Shown here: positions 1-4,959 of the stretch, piece by piece
How positions within the stretch are numbered: the first letter of the stretch is position 1
Layout: the number at the start of each line of letters is the position of its first letter
Assembly: GCA_013817135.1 (NCBI GenBank)
Contig: JACDDF010000179.1
Location: 1-5,694 of the forward strand
Source: Nitrospirales bacterium
Lineage (GTDB): Bacteria > Nitrospirota > Nitrospiria > Nitrospirales > UBA8639
Reading direction: 5' to 3'
Length of the DNA stretch: 5,694 nucleotides
Translations under genes and position numbers: made by a program
Notes under the pieces: generated by a model
Told to the model about the DNA's origin: nothing
Database searches by the model: none
What the model saw: only the letters and a program-made list of their open reading frames with translations

Positions 1-357
1 GGCATGTTGTTCTGTATGCCGGCTATCGGGCGATGGGCGATGGTGATCGGTTGCTGGGGTGTTGTTTATCCACGATCGGAAGGGTTGGCTGCGCAGTTTA
101 TTCGGACGGTGACGTGGCGGGATGTTCTGGTGGCCACTACGGTTGTGGGGTTGGGGTTGTGGGGAATGTTCGATGCGGTCACAGCGGCTATGCTGATGAT
201 TGTTGTGTGCCTGGTGGTTCGATTTGTCGTCTGGTGGATGTCCAAGAAGTTTGGCGGGATCACGGGAGATGTGTTGGGAGCGATGAACGAGGGGGTCGAA
301 GTGCTCTTTCTAATCTTGGGTCCGGTCCTCCTCGTGTTCTCAGAGTTTGGGGAATAA
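1..357 (+). CDS. cobS: Adenosylcobinamide-GDP ribazoletransferase (cobalamin-5'-phosphate synthase), C-terminal part
   Basis: The reading frame is open from base 1 and ends at TAA 355-357, so this is the C-terminal 118 codons of a protein whose start lies outside the window. CobS is an integral membrane enzyme that joins adenosylcobinamide-GDP to alpha-ribazole (or its phosphate), the last assembly step of the cobalamin nucleotide loop. Seen here: three hydrophobic stretches (about residues 39-55, 60-79 and 98-113, counting the Met at base 4 as 1) and, between the last two, the family's C-terminal signature KKFGGITGDVLGAMNEGVEV at residues 81-100. This resembles the GG(L/I)TGD(V/T)LGA...E motif common near CobS C-termini. 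The charged stretch PRSEGLAAQF at 23-32 also fits the family. Downstream B12 genes on the same strand support the call. The Met at base 4 is probably internal, not the start. Confidence 0.9.
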   Translation, partial: GMLFCMPAIGRWAMVIGCWGVVYPRSEGLAAQFIRTVTWRDVLVATTVVGLGLWGMFDAVTAAMLMIVVCLVVRFVVWWMSKKFGGITGDVLGAMNEGVEVLFLILGPVLLVFSEFGE

Positions 358-378
358 TTAACAGGGCCATTCATGAAC

Positions 379-384
379 GGGAGG
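379..384 (+). promoter_or_regulatory. Shine-Dalgarno for the CWC-family gene
   Basis: GGGAGG lies 10 bases before the ATG at 395. It is the best purine-rich match in the 37-bp gap after cobS. The spacing is slightly long but supports that ATG; the earlier ATG at 373 is in another frame and ends quickly. Confidence 0.5.
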
Positions 385-394
385 CCGATTCAGC

Positions 395-601
395 ATGACA
401 CGAACCTATCCTAAACAGTGCGAACGTTGCGGTCGAGATTTTGAGTGCGGACTCTCCCGATGTTGGTGTAAGGATGTTCCCGTGAGCGATGCCCAATATG
501 ACAGCATCGCGAAACGTTATGATGACTGCGTTTGCCCGACTTGTCTTGCAGAATTGACAGGAAACACTTCTGACCCTTCCGTTTCACAATTCCCGGGCTA
601 A
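395..601 (+). CDS. Small cysteine-rich CWC-family protein in the cobalamin operon
   Basis: A 68-residue cytoplasmic protein with eight cysteines in its first 50 residues: C9 and C12 (CERC), C18, C23 and C25 (CWC), C45, C47 and C50 (CVCPTC). The order CxxC - C - CWC - CxCxxC is the pattern of the cysteine-rich CWC family, whose biochemical role is not established. Such spacing suggests metal (probably zinc) binding, which is inference. The C-terminal 15 residues are Ser/Thr/Pro-rich and look disordered. The gene begins 37 bp after cobS and ends (TAA 599-601) 2 bp before the GTG of cbiB, so it sits inside the B12 transcription unit and is very likely cotranscribed. The position makes a link to cobalt or corrinoid handling tempting, but nothing in the sequence proves it. 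The shadow frames overlapping it have no family resemblance. Confidence 0.85.
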   Translation: MTRTYPKQCERCGRDFECGLSRCWCKDVPVSDAQYDSIAKRYDDCVCPTCLAELTGNTSDPSVSQFPG

Positions 602-603
602 CG

Positions 604-1560
604 GTGGCGGATGATCTGACGGGGTTCAAATTCCTGGCGGTGTGCGTCGTTGATCTCATGGTAGGCGATCCCCGCTGGTTGCCTCATCCTGTCCGCCTGA
701 TGGGGTTCATTATTCACGCGTATGAACGCCTGACGTTAGAACGAATCTCGAGCCCATTGGCAAAAAGAACGGCCGGGCTGGGCTTGGCCGTGGGGCTTCC
801 CCTTGGAGCCTTTTTTGTGACCCAGGGCATCCTGGAATGGGCTGAACTGGTGCATGAACAATTTGGCATGGTGATATGGGTGGCGCTGGGCTCTACCACT
901 CTTGCCGGTCGGGATTTGTGGGATCATGCCATGCGGGTCCATCGGGCATTGAGAATGGGGTCACTCGTGTCGGCTCGGGTTGAGGTAGGCCGGTTAGTAG
1001 GGCGGGATACTGCCGACCTTTCGGAAGAAGAGATTGTTCGGGCGACAGTGGAATCCGTATCTGAAAATACCTCCGATGGCATCGTGGCGCCGCTGATCTA
1101 TCTTGCGTTGGGAGGACCTGCCTGTGCCATGGCCTATAAAGCCATCAGTACGTTGGACTCGATGGTTGGCTATCGTACCGATCGCTATCGTGACTTTGGC
1201 TGGGCATCGGCACGGGCTGATGATCTTGTCAATTGGGTCCCGGCCCGGCTTACGGCGGTGGCAATGAGTATGGCCGCGGCGATTCGATTGGGTACCGGTG
1301 GTTCAGCCTGGAAAATTTGTCGGCGGGATGCGCGGTGTCACCCCAGTCCGAATAGTGGGTGGCCCGAAGCGGCCATGGCTGGTGCTCTTGGTGTTCAACT
1401 CGGTGGAGGTAATGTGTATGGAGGGGTGCGAGAAGCGCGCGCCAGGTTGGGTGATCCGATCACGACGTGTTCGATGCCACTCATTCCTGTCGCGTTACAA
1501 GTCATGGGGATTGCTTATGGGCTACTGTTTATGGGGTTCATGGGTTGGGTGATGTGGTGA
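604..1560 (+). CDS. cbiB: Adenosylcobinamide-phosphate synthase (CbiB)
   Basis: A 318-residue membrane protein of normal length for CbiB (also called CobD in Pseudomonas-style naming). It condenses adenosylcobyric acid with (R)-1-amino-2-propanol phosphate (or aminopropanol) to give adenosylcobinamide phosphate. Conserved blocks are in the right order: GDPRWLPHPVRLMG (21-34), ESVSENTSDGIVAPLIY (150-166), YKAISTLDSMVGY (178-190), FGWASARADDLVNWVPARLT (198-217) and SPNSGWPEAAMAGALGVQLG (248-267). Hydrophobic stretches at about 58-75, 88-101, 157-175, 215-228 and 292-317 fit an inner-membrane enzyme. The start is GTG 604, chosen because it precedes the conserved N-terminal helix (FLAVCVVDLMVGDP) and falls 2 bp after the previous stop. 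No strong Shine-Dalgarno is visible, so translation is probably coupled to the upstream gene. The stop overlaps the next start. Confidence 0.95.
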   Translation: MADDLTGFKFLAVCVVDLMVGDPRWLPHPVRLMGFIIHAYERLTLERISSPLAKRTAGLGLAVGLPLGAFFVTQGILEWAELVHEQFGMVIWVALGSTTLAGRDLWDHAMRVHRALRMGSLVSARVEVGRLVGRDTADLSEEEIVRATVESVSENTSDGIVAPLIYLALGGPACAMAYKAISTLDSMVGYRTDRYRDFGWASARADDLVNWVPARLTAVAMSMAAAIRLGTGGSAWKICRRDARCHPSPNSGWPEAAMAGALGVQLGGGNVYGGVREARARLGDPITTCSMPLIPVALQVMGIAYGLLFMGFMGWVMW

Positions 1561-2687
1561 CCCAGCCGGTTGTGCATGGAGGGCAGGTTCATCAGGTCGC
1601 GAAGGCGCTCGGACGATCCGTGGACTCCTTTATCGATTTCAGTGCCAGTATTAATCCGTTGGGTCCTCCTGCCTCCGTGTTGAGGGCTATGCAGGAAGCT
1701 CTATCTGCCTGCGGGCATTATCCCGATCCTTCTGCTGAAGAGTTGCGTATGCGACTGGCCAAAGAGCATGGAATCTCATCGGACTCGATTGCGTTGGGTA
1801 ACGGGTCGTCCGAATTGATTCGAATTTTACCTCAGGCTCTGTCCCTTCGGCAGGGATATGTGGCAGGTCCCACGTTTATGGAGTATGAGGCATCTCTTTA
1901 TATAGCGGGTGCGCGCTGTACGCATGTCCTGGCCAACTCCGGGGAAAAGTATGCTCCTCCCATGGAAGAGCTTTCACTTCTCGTGGACGCTATTCGCTCT
2001 GGTTTTCAGAAGGCCGCGCGCAGGGGTGGGGAACCACATACGGCCGTGTTTCTTTGTAATCCGAATAGTCCGACGGGAAGAGTCGTGACGGCCCGATCCC
2101 TTCGAACGCTGTATCGGAAAATTGAAGCAGCCGGGCTTTGGATGGTGGTTGACGAGGCCTTTATCGATTTTTGCCCTTCGCATTCCCTCATCAAGGAGAT
2201 TTCGAATGCCAGACGATTGCTCATTCTCAGAAGTTTTACGAAATTTTATGGAATGCCGGGAATTCGCCTTGGGTACTTGGTGGGGGCGCCGGAGACGGTT
2301 GCCACGATCCGTCGTTTGCTCCCTCCGTGGTCGGTCAGCCATTTTGCGCAAGTGGCGGGTGTTGCGGCGGTAGGTGACGCCAGGTACCGGCAGCGGAGTG
2401 TAAAATTTATGCACCAGGAACGACCACGTTTTATGAGACAATTGCGGACGGTCTCTGGGTTGCGGGTCATTCCCTCCTCCGCGAATTTTGTGATGGTGGA
2501 GTTACCTTCGACATGTGTGACAGCCGGTCTTGTTTCACGACTGGCCCGACAAGGGATTCTGGTTCGGGATTGTCAGACATTCTCCGGAATGACTCAGCCG
2601 GCACTTCGGCTTGCCATTCGCCACCCACGCGATAATAATAGGGTGATTCATGCCCTAAAAAAGGCCTTGCGGGAGGGCTGCGATTAG
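1557..2687 (+). CDS. cobD: L-threonine-O-3-phosphate decarboxylase (PLP-dependent, cobalamin pathway)
   Basis: A class I/II fold aminotransferase-like enzyme, 376 residues from the chosen GTG. It decarboxylates L-threonine-O-3-phosphate to (R)-1-amino-2-propanol O-2-phosphate, the linker that CbiB installs (named CobC in some organisms). Motifs: N-terminal HGG (7-9); DFSASINPLGPP (27-38), typical of the CobD/CobC branch; YPDPSAEELR (55-64); GNGSSELI (81-88); CNPNSPTG (167-174, N170 near the PLP ring); VVDEAFIDF (197-205, D199 for the pyridine nitrogen); SFTKFYGMPGIRLGY (226-240) with K229 as the Schiff-base lysine and R237 for the PLP phosphate; RLAIR (351-355) with the carboxylate-binding arginine. 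The frame is open further upstream, to an ATG at 1467, but that would overlap cbiB by 94 bp and add residues the family lacks. GTG 1557 forms a GTGA overlap with the cbiB stop (GTG 1554 is an equivalent alternative), indicating translational coupling. Confidence 0.93.
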   Translation: MTQPVVHGGQVHQVAKALGRSVDSFIDFSASINPLGPPASVLRAMQEALSACGHYPDPSAEELRMRLAKEHGISSDSIALGNGSSELIRILPQALSLRQGYVAGPTFMEYEASLYIAGARCTHVLANSGEKYAPPMEELSLLVDAIRSGFQKAARRGGEPHTAVFLCNPNSPTGRVVTARSLRTLYRKIEAAGLWMVVDEAFIDFCPSHSLIKEISNARRLLILRSFTKFYGMPGIRLGYLVGAPETVATIRRLLPPWSVSHFAQVAGVAAVGDARYRQRSVKFMHQERPRFMRQLRTVSGLRVIPSSANFVMVELPSTCVTAGLVSRLARQGILVRDCQTFSGMTQPALRLAIRHPRDNNRVIHALKKALREGCD

Positions 2688-2737
2688 GAAACGTCAGACG
2701 GAAGGTCAGGCACCGAGAGGCACGTAGGAACCATGTG

Positions 2738-2746
2738 TGCTATAAC
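2738..2746 (+). promoter_or_regulatory. Candidate extended -10 promoter element for the downstream membrane protein gene
   Basis: TGCTATAAC matches an extended -10 (TGnTATAAT, one mismatch in the hexamer). No convincing -35 is seen 16-18 bp upstream, which extended -10 promoters can tolerate. It lies in the 163-bp gap after the B12 operon and would give a leader of about 100 nt containing the hairpin at 2772-2789. A second, weaker TATAAC at 2831 is too close to the start codon to serve unless the leader is very short. Confidence 0.3.
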
Positions 2747-2771
2747 ATCAATAGAAATCTGGTTCGTGTAT

Positions 2772-2789
2772 GACCAGATCTCTCTGGTC
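2772..2789. promoter_or_regulatory. Perfect 7-bp inverted repeat (hairpin or operator) in the leader region
   Basis: GACCAGA (2772-2778), loop TCTC, TCTGGTC (2783-2789): a perfect 7-bp stem with a 4-base loop. No T-run follows, so it is not a standard rho-independent terminator for the B12 operon. It could be an RNA hairpin in the leader of the gene at 2851 or a two-fold symmetric protein-binding site. The function is not known. Confidence 0.4.
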
Positions 2790-2850
2790 CGGGGAAGATC
2801 CGCCTTAGGTAGATGAAATGTTTTTCAGAATATAACAATGGATAAATGGC

Positions 2851-3375
2851 ATGTCGACTCAATTTAAAAAGATCATTGGATATCTTCTCGTTGTTTTCCT
2901 GGTTATAGGATTTTTTGTGCTGTATCGCTATGTCCAGCCGACAGGGTATCAGCTTCCAGATGATCCTCTTGCGTTGGAAGCGTTGGAGTTGGTCAAAAAG
3001 CACAGATCCCGGCAAGGCTATACGCTGGACGAAGCACTTCAGCTGTTGGTCGATGATTTGGTAACCAAGGGCATTCCGTTTCGTGAAGGAGATTGGCAGG
3101 TGAAGGCTCAGGGGGAAGATAAATATATGGTGCGTAAAATTGTGCGAGAGAAGGGCTCCGTGGAGTGGATCGAGCGGGAATATGCCTGGAGAGTGGATAG
3201 TAAGGAAAAATCGATCCGAGTGATCTCGTTAGCCGCCCAACAGTTGATGCCGTTTGAGAATTTGCCGCCACTTCCTCATGGCGATCAAATTTCCTCCCTT
3301 CCTCACAGAATGCTGAAAGTTCCTGTCCTGACCCATGTCGAAGGAAAATCTGCTAACGGTGTTCTTCTTACTTGA
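2851..3375 (+). CDS. Membrane-anchored protein of unknown function
   Basis: I do not recognise the family. The 174-residue product starts with a short basic N-terminus (KK at 6-7) and one strong hydrophobic helix (about 8-27, IIGYLLVVFLVIGFFVLYRY). A soluble domain of about 145 residues follows, presumably on the outer face of the inner membrane because there is no cleavage motif and no lipobox cysteine. The protein has no cysteine at all. The soluble part begins with a predicted helical block (40-74, ending in LDEALQLLVDDLVTKGI) and continues with alternating charged/hydrophobic segments rich in aromatic residues (DWQVKAQ, KYMVRKIV, VEWIEREYAWRVD), which look like a small beta sheet. The tail after 135 is Pro/Leu-rich. 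ATG 2851 is the first start in frame (a stop lies just upstream, at 2833-2835), with only a weak ribosome-binding site. Coding is supported by the membrane-helix pattern and natural codon use. It stands alone, 163 bp after the B12 operon and convergent with the Rieske gene. Confidence 0.75.
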   Translation: MSTQFKKIIGYLLVVFLVIGFFVLYRYVQPTGYQLPDDPLALEALELVKKHRSRQGYTLDEALQLLVDDLVTKGIPFREGDWQVKAQGEDKYMVRKIVREKGSVEWIEREYAWRVDSKEKSIRVISLAAQQLMPFENLPPLPHGDQISSLPHRMLKVPVLTHVEGKSANGVLLT

Positions 3376-3493
3376 ACCCCTCGCGGTACCCACCCGAACA
3401 CCTCTGATTACTCGTCTTCTGTGTATTCGTGAATGGGTAGTGGGAATTGATGGTAAGAACGATATTTTTTAAATAGTTGAGTTTATCAATATC

Positions 3494-3832
3494 CTATTCT
3501 TGCCTATTCTCAGGTGTCGGTTGGGCGACGTGGATGATGCCATCAACCACCTGTACCTCATAGCACGGTACGTTCCAGCTCGGGCTAGGGTTTTTTTTGC
3601 ATACTCCGGTTTTGATATGAAACTTCCATCCGTGCCAGGGGCATGCGACGAAATCTCCCTCTACCGTTCCTTCTCCCAGTGGCCCTCCGGCATGTGGACA
3701 GGTATTATCAAGGGCATAGATCTCCCCATTGAGATTAAATAAGGCAATACCGTATTCCTGGAGCTCAATGCTTTGACAGGTGCCTGGCGGGAGATCCTGA
3801 ATCTTGGCAACCGGATGGAAGTTCAAGGACAT
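3494..3832 (-). CDS. Stand-alone Rieske [2Fe-2S] ferredoxin
   Basis: A small soluble electron carrier of the Rieske ferredoxin type (similar in size to BphF/NirD-like proteins). With the start at ATG 3832 it has 112 residues. The cluster ligands are C45-x-H47 (in CPHAGGPLG) and C64-x2-H67 (in CPWHGW), separated by 16 residues as usual, so the cluster site is complete. The N-terminal strand region (NFHPVAKIQDLPPG) and the GEIYALDNTCPH and GDFVACPWHG blocks are typical. The ATG at 3832 is preferred over an in-frame GTG at 3838 because GAGGTGA, an excellent Shine-Dalgarno, ends just before it and the GTG lies inside that site. No dioxygenase, reductase or nitrite reductase gene is next to it, so its partner is unknown. 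The neighbouring gene on each side points away or converges, so it is probably monocistronic. Confidence 0.9.
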   Translation of the reverse strand: MSLNFHPVAKIQDLPPGTCQSIELQEYGIALFNLNGEIYALDNTCPHAGGPLGEGTVEGDFVACPWHGWKFHIKTGVCKKNPSPSWNVPCYEVQVVDGIIHVAQPTPENRQE

Positions 3833-3834
3833 GG

Positions 3835-3841
3835 TCACCTC
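3835..3841 (-). promoter_or_regulatory. Shine-Dalgarno of the Rieske gene
   Basis: On the minus strand GAGGTGA is a 7-base perfect match to the anti-Shine-Dalgarno complement. Five bases separate its GAGG core from the ATG at 3832. It decides the start: the alternative GTG (3838) would lie within the ribosome-binding site itself. Confidence 0.6.
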
Positions 3842-3859
3842 TCAACGGCCAAAACCCTT

Positions 3860-3888
3860 AATATATCAACTTCCTCCTGGCGCAACAA
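3860..3888 (-). promoter_or_regulatory. Candidate sigma-70-type promoter of the Rieske gene
   Basis: On the minus strand TTGTTG (3888-3883) and TATATT (3865-3860) are separated by 17 bp. The -10 is a good match, the -35 only moderate. The leader would be about 20 nt, enough to hold the Shine-Dalgarno. Confidence 0.35.
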
Positions 3889-3905
3889 TAGGCTCATGAC
3901 GTCTC

Positions 3906-3935
3906 TTGATTCTCTGGATTGGTCGGTGATATAGG
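3906..3935 (+). promoter_or_regulatory. Candidate promoter of the HNH gene
   Basis: TTGATT (3906-3911), an 18-bp spacer and TATAGG (3930-3935), with a TG one base before the -10 (extended -10 context). Transcription would begin about 35-40 bases before the ATG at 3981. It is back to back with the Rieske promoter; the -35 elements are about 17 bp apart. Confidence 0.35.
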
Positions 3936-3980
3936 AACAGAGTTTTATCCAACCTGGCGAGGTCCCTAGAGTACGTTCGT

Positions 3981-4517
3981 ATGGAAATGACCCTGCTACT
4001 CAATGCTACCTATGAGCCATTGCGAGTCGTGCATTGGCAAAAAGCCATTAATTTGTTGTGGCAAGGAAAAGTCGAAGTCCTTGAATTTTATGATCGGGAT
4101 ATTCGAGGGGTGTCCATTTCCTTTAAATTGCCGTCCGTGATGCGTCTCCTCAATATGGTCAAACTCCGCTCGAATCATCATGCGGTGAAATTTTCTCGCA
4201 TCAATATTTTTACCCGCGATCGGTACACCTGCCAATATTGCTATACACGCTTTCGCACCGAAGAATTGACGTTTGATCATGTAGTGCCAATTGCCAAAGG
4301 TGGGAAAAAGACCTGGGAGAATATTGTGACGGCCTGTTGGCGATGTAATAACCGGAAAAGCGGGCGTGTTCCGCATGAGGCAGGGATGAAATTACTCAAG
4401 GAGCCCGTCAAACCTAAATGGACTCCACGCCTGACGCTCATGATCGGCATCCGTCATGCCCCGGAAAGTTGGCGGGATTATTTATATTGGAATTTAGAAT
4501 TGGATGCGGATCCATAA
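3981..4517 (+). CDS. HNH endonuclease-domain protein
   Basis: A 178-residue soluble protein. Its N-terminal part (1-75) begins LLLNATYEPLRVVHWQKAIN and includes LWQGKVEVLEFYDR, a module regularly seen before the nuclease in widespread stand-alone bacterial HNH proteins. The nuclease core follows: RDRYTCQYC (C84, C87), then LTFDHVVPIAKGG (D99, H100), W112 and N114, then ACWRCNNRK (C119, C122, N123). The two CxxC pairs should bind a structural zinc, and the His-Asn-Asn set forms the metal-dependent nicking or cleaving site; all key residues are present. The C-terminal tail (about 140-178) is probably helical. ATG 3981 gives the full conserved N-terminus, and the Shine-Dalgarno is weak (CTAGAG). 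No methylase, phage or toxin gene is adjacent, so a restriction or phage-packaging role is not indicated. The family's physiological role is not established. The gene is probably monocistronic. Confidence 0.92.
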   Translation: MEMTLLLNATYEPLRVVHWQKAINLLWQGKVEVLEFYDRDIRGVSISFKLPSVMRLLNMVKLRSNHHAVKFSRINIFTRDRYTCQYCYTRFRTEELTFDHVVPIAKGGKKTWENIVTACWRCNNRKSGRVPHEAGMKLLKEPVKPKWTPRLTLMIGIRHAPESWRDYLYWNLELDADP

Positions 4518-4724
4518 GCCTTCTTGCTCTCCTGGTGCTCCTTTCCTTCTCGGGAGCTCACGTTTGCGCCTTTTCTGCTGACCGTGTTGCGAGAGGGGGC
4601 ACGCGATAGAGTACGCGGGTGATACGCGATTTCCTCGGATCAGAGCAAGAGTATCCCTCGATGGGGAGAGGCGTTGCCTTTACGCCTTCCCCACCCATTA
4701 CTGCAGATTCTCAGCAATCGGAGT
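4518..4724. other. Non-coding stretch between the HNH gene and the repeat element
   Basis: I find no convincing gene here. The + strand frame running through 4507-4609 reads as a hydrophobic, signal-peptide-like segment (SLLALLVLLSFSGAHVCAFS) that ends at a TAG at 4607 and lacks a start codon of its own outside the HNH gene. At most it is a gene remnant. ACGCG recurs at 4601, 4613 and 4624, roughly one helical turn apart. A strong hairpin follows at 4662-4693. Confidence 0.5.
4662..4693. terminator. Strong imperfect hairpin downstream of the HNH gene (terminator-like, without T-run)
   Basis: TGGGGA-G-AGGCGT (4662-4674) pairs with ACGCCTTCCCCA (4682-4693): 12 base pairs with one bulged G and a 7-base loop. 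It lies 145 bp after the HNH stop. Neither strand has a proper T-tract after the stem, so if it ends transcription it is not a canonical rho-independent terminator. It may be an RNA-stabilising or repeat-derived structure instead. Confidence 0.4.
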
Positions 4725-4808
4725 GTTGAATAATACGGTTTCCATAGGCCAATACGCCCATGGGCATTTGGAATGCCAGTGTCTTCGGGCCGGTTCAAAA
4801 AAGCATGC

Positions 4809-4860
4809 CCTGAGCCTGTCGAAGGGTCCGTCCAGTCCTGTCCTGAGGCTTCTCGAAGGG
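4809..4860. repeat. Tandem pair of CCTGAG...TCGAAGGG intergenic repeats
   Basis: CCTGAGCCTGTCGAAGGG (4809-4826) and CCTGAGGCTTCTCGAAGGG (4842-4860) are two direct copies of about 18-19 bp, separated by 15 bp. From general knowledge, this sequence (reverse complement CCCTTCGACAGGCTCAGG) is a common short repeat in intergenic DNA of many environmental bacteria. In translation it yields false peptides such as PEPVEG or LSLSKG, and both appear here in open frames. Genes predicted over it should be disregarded. Confidence 0.7.
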
Positions 4861-4911
4861 AAGGCCACAGCCATTTTTGCGCGCGGAGCGTACACGGAGT
4901 ACGTGAGCACG

Positions 4912-4946
4912 AAAAAAATAGCGAGAACGCCGCTGGCGGTTTTTTT
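4912..4946. terminator. Possible bidirectional terminator at the right end of the repeat element
   Basis: Seven A (4912-4918) and seven T (4940-4946) flank a short GC-rich stem, CGCC (4928-4931), loop GCT, GGCG (4935-4938). On the + strand the T-run follows the stem almost directly. On the minus strand the T-run follows after about 9 bases. The stem is only 4 bp, so efficiency is doubtful. In position it could stop transcription between the HNH side and the insertion sequence. Confidence 0.35.
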
Positions 4947-4959
4947 CAACAGGCCCCTT

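Larger units (their letters stand above)
4725..4950. repeat. Candidate 226-bp interspersed (MITE-like) element with imperfect terminal inverted repeats
   Basis: The left end GTTGAATAATACGG (4725-4738) and the right end read on the minus strand, GTTGAAAAAAACCG (4950-4937), agree at 11 of 14 bases; one further T/A pair extends the match outward. Between them lie several small hairpins (GCCCATGGGC at 4756-4765; GGCATT/AATGCC at 4763-4777; CGTAC/GTACG at 4889-4903), two CCTGAG...TCGAAGGG repeats, and an A7...T7 bounded stem at the right end. There is no supportable gene: open frames crossing it read as the low-complexity peptides typical of translated intergenic repeats. No clear target-site duplication is visible. 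That it is an interspersed, mobilisable unit is inference from structure and cannot be shown from one copy. Confidence 0.45.

Noticed and set aside
33..398. Open frame on the + strand overlapping the cobS fragment, and a minus-strand frame at 66-374
   Set aside because: They lie over a frame with clear CobS motifs and membrane helices, and their own translations show no family resemblance.
1974..2441. A 155-codon open frame on the minus strand inside the decarboxylase gene
   Set aside because: Antisense shadow of a well-conserved PLP enzyme; the translation is Arg/Lys-rich with no motif and no ribosome-binding site.
1..2687. Cobalamin riboswitch
   Set aside because: The operon's start is outside the window and no B12-box-like leader is visible in the gaps inside it.
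2720..2740. Weak stem GCACGT...ATGTGTGC after the B12 operon as a terminator
   Set aside because: It needs a wobble pair and bulges and has no T-run; not enough for a terminator call.
2740..3015. A 91-codon minus-strand frame upstream of and over the membrane protein start
   Set aside because: Overlaps a better gene, has no recognisable motif, and would span the candidate promoter and hairpin.
3376..3493. Terminator between the converging membrane protein and Rieske genes
   Set aside because: A T6 run exists near 3465-3470 but no stable stem precedes it on either strand.
3493..3510. Direct repeat CCTATTCT twice at the Rieske stop codon (3493-3500, 3503-3510)
   Set aside because: Eight bases repeated once with a 2-bp gap; short enough to be chance and partly within the coding end.
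4725..4950. CRISPR array
   Set aside because: The two short repeats are not evenly spaced in an array, the spacer-like gap is only 15 bp, and no cas gene is present.
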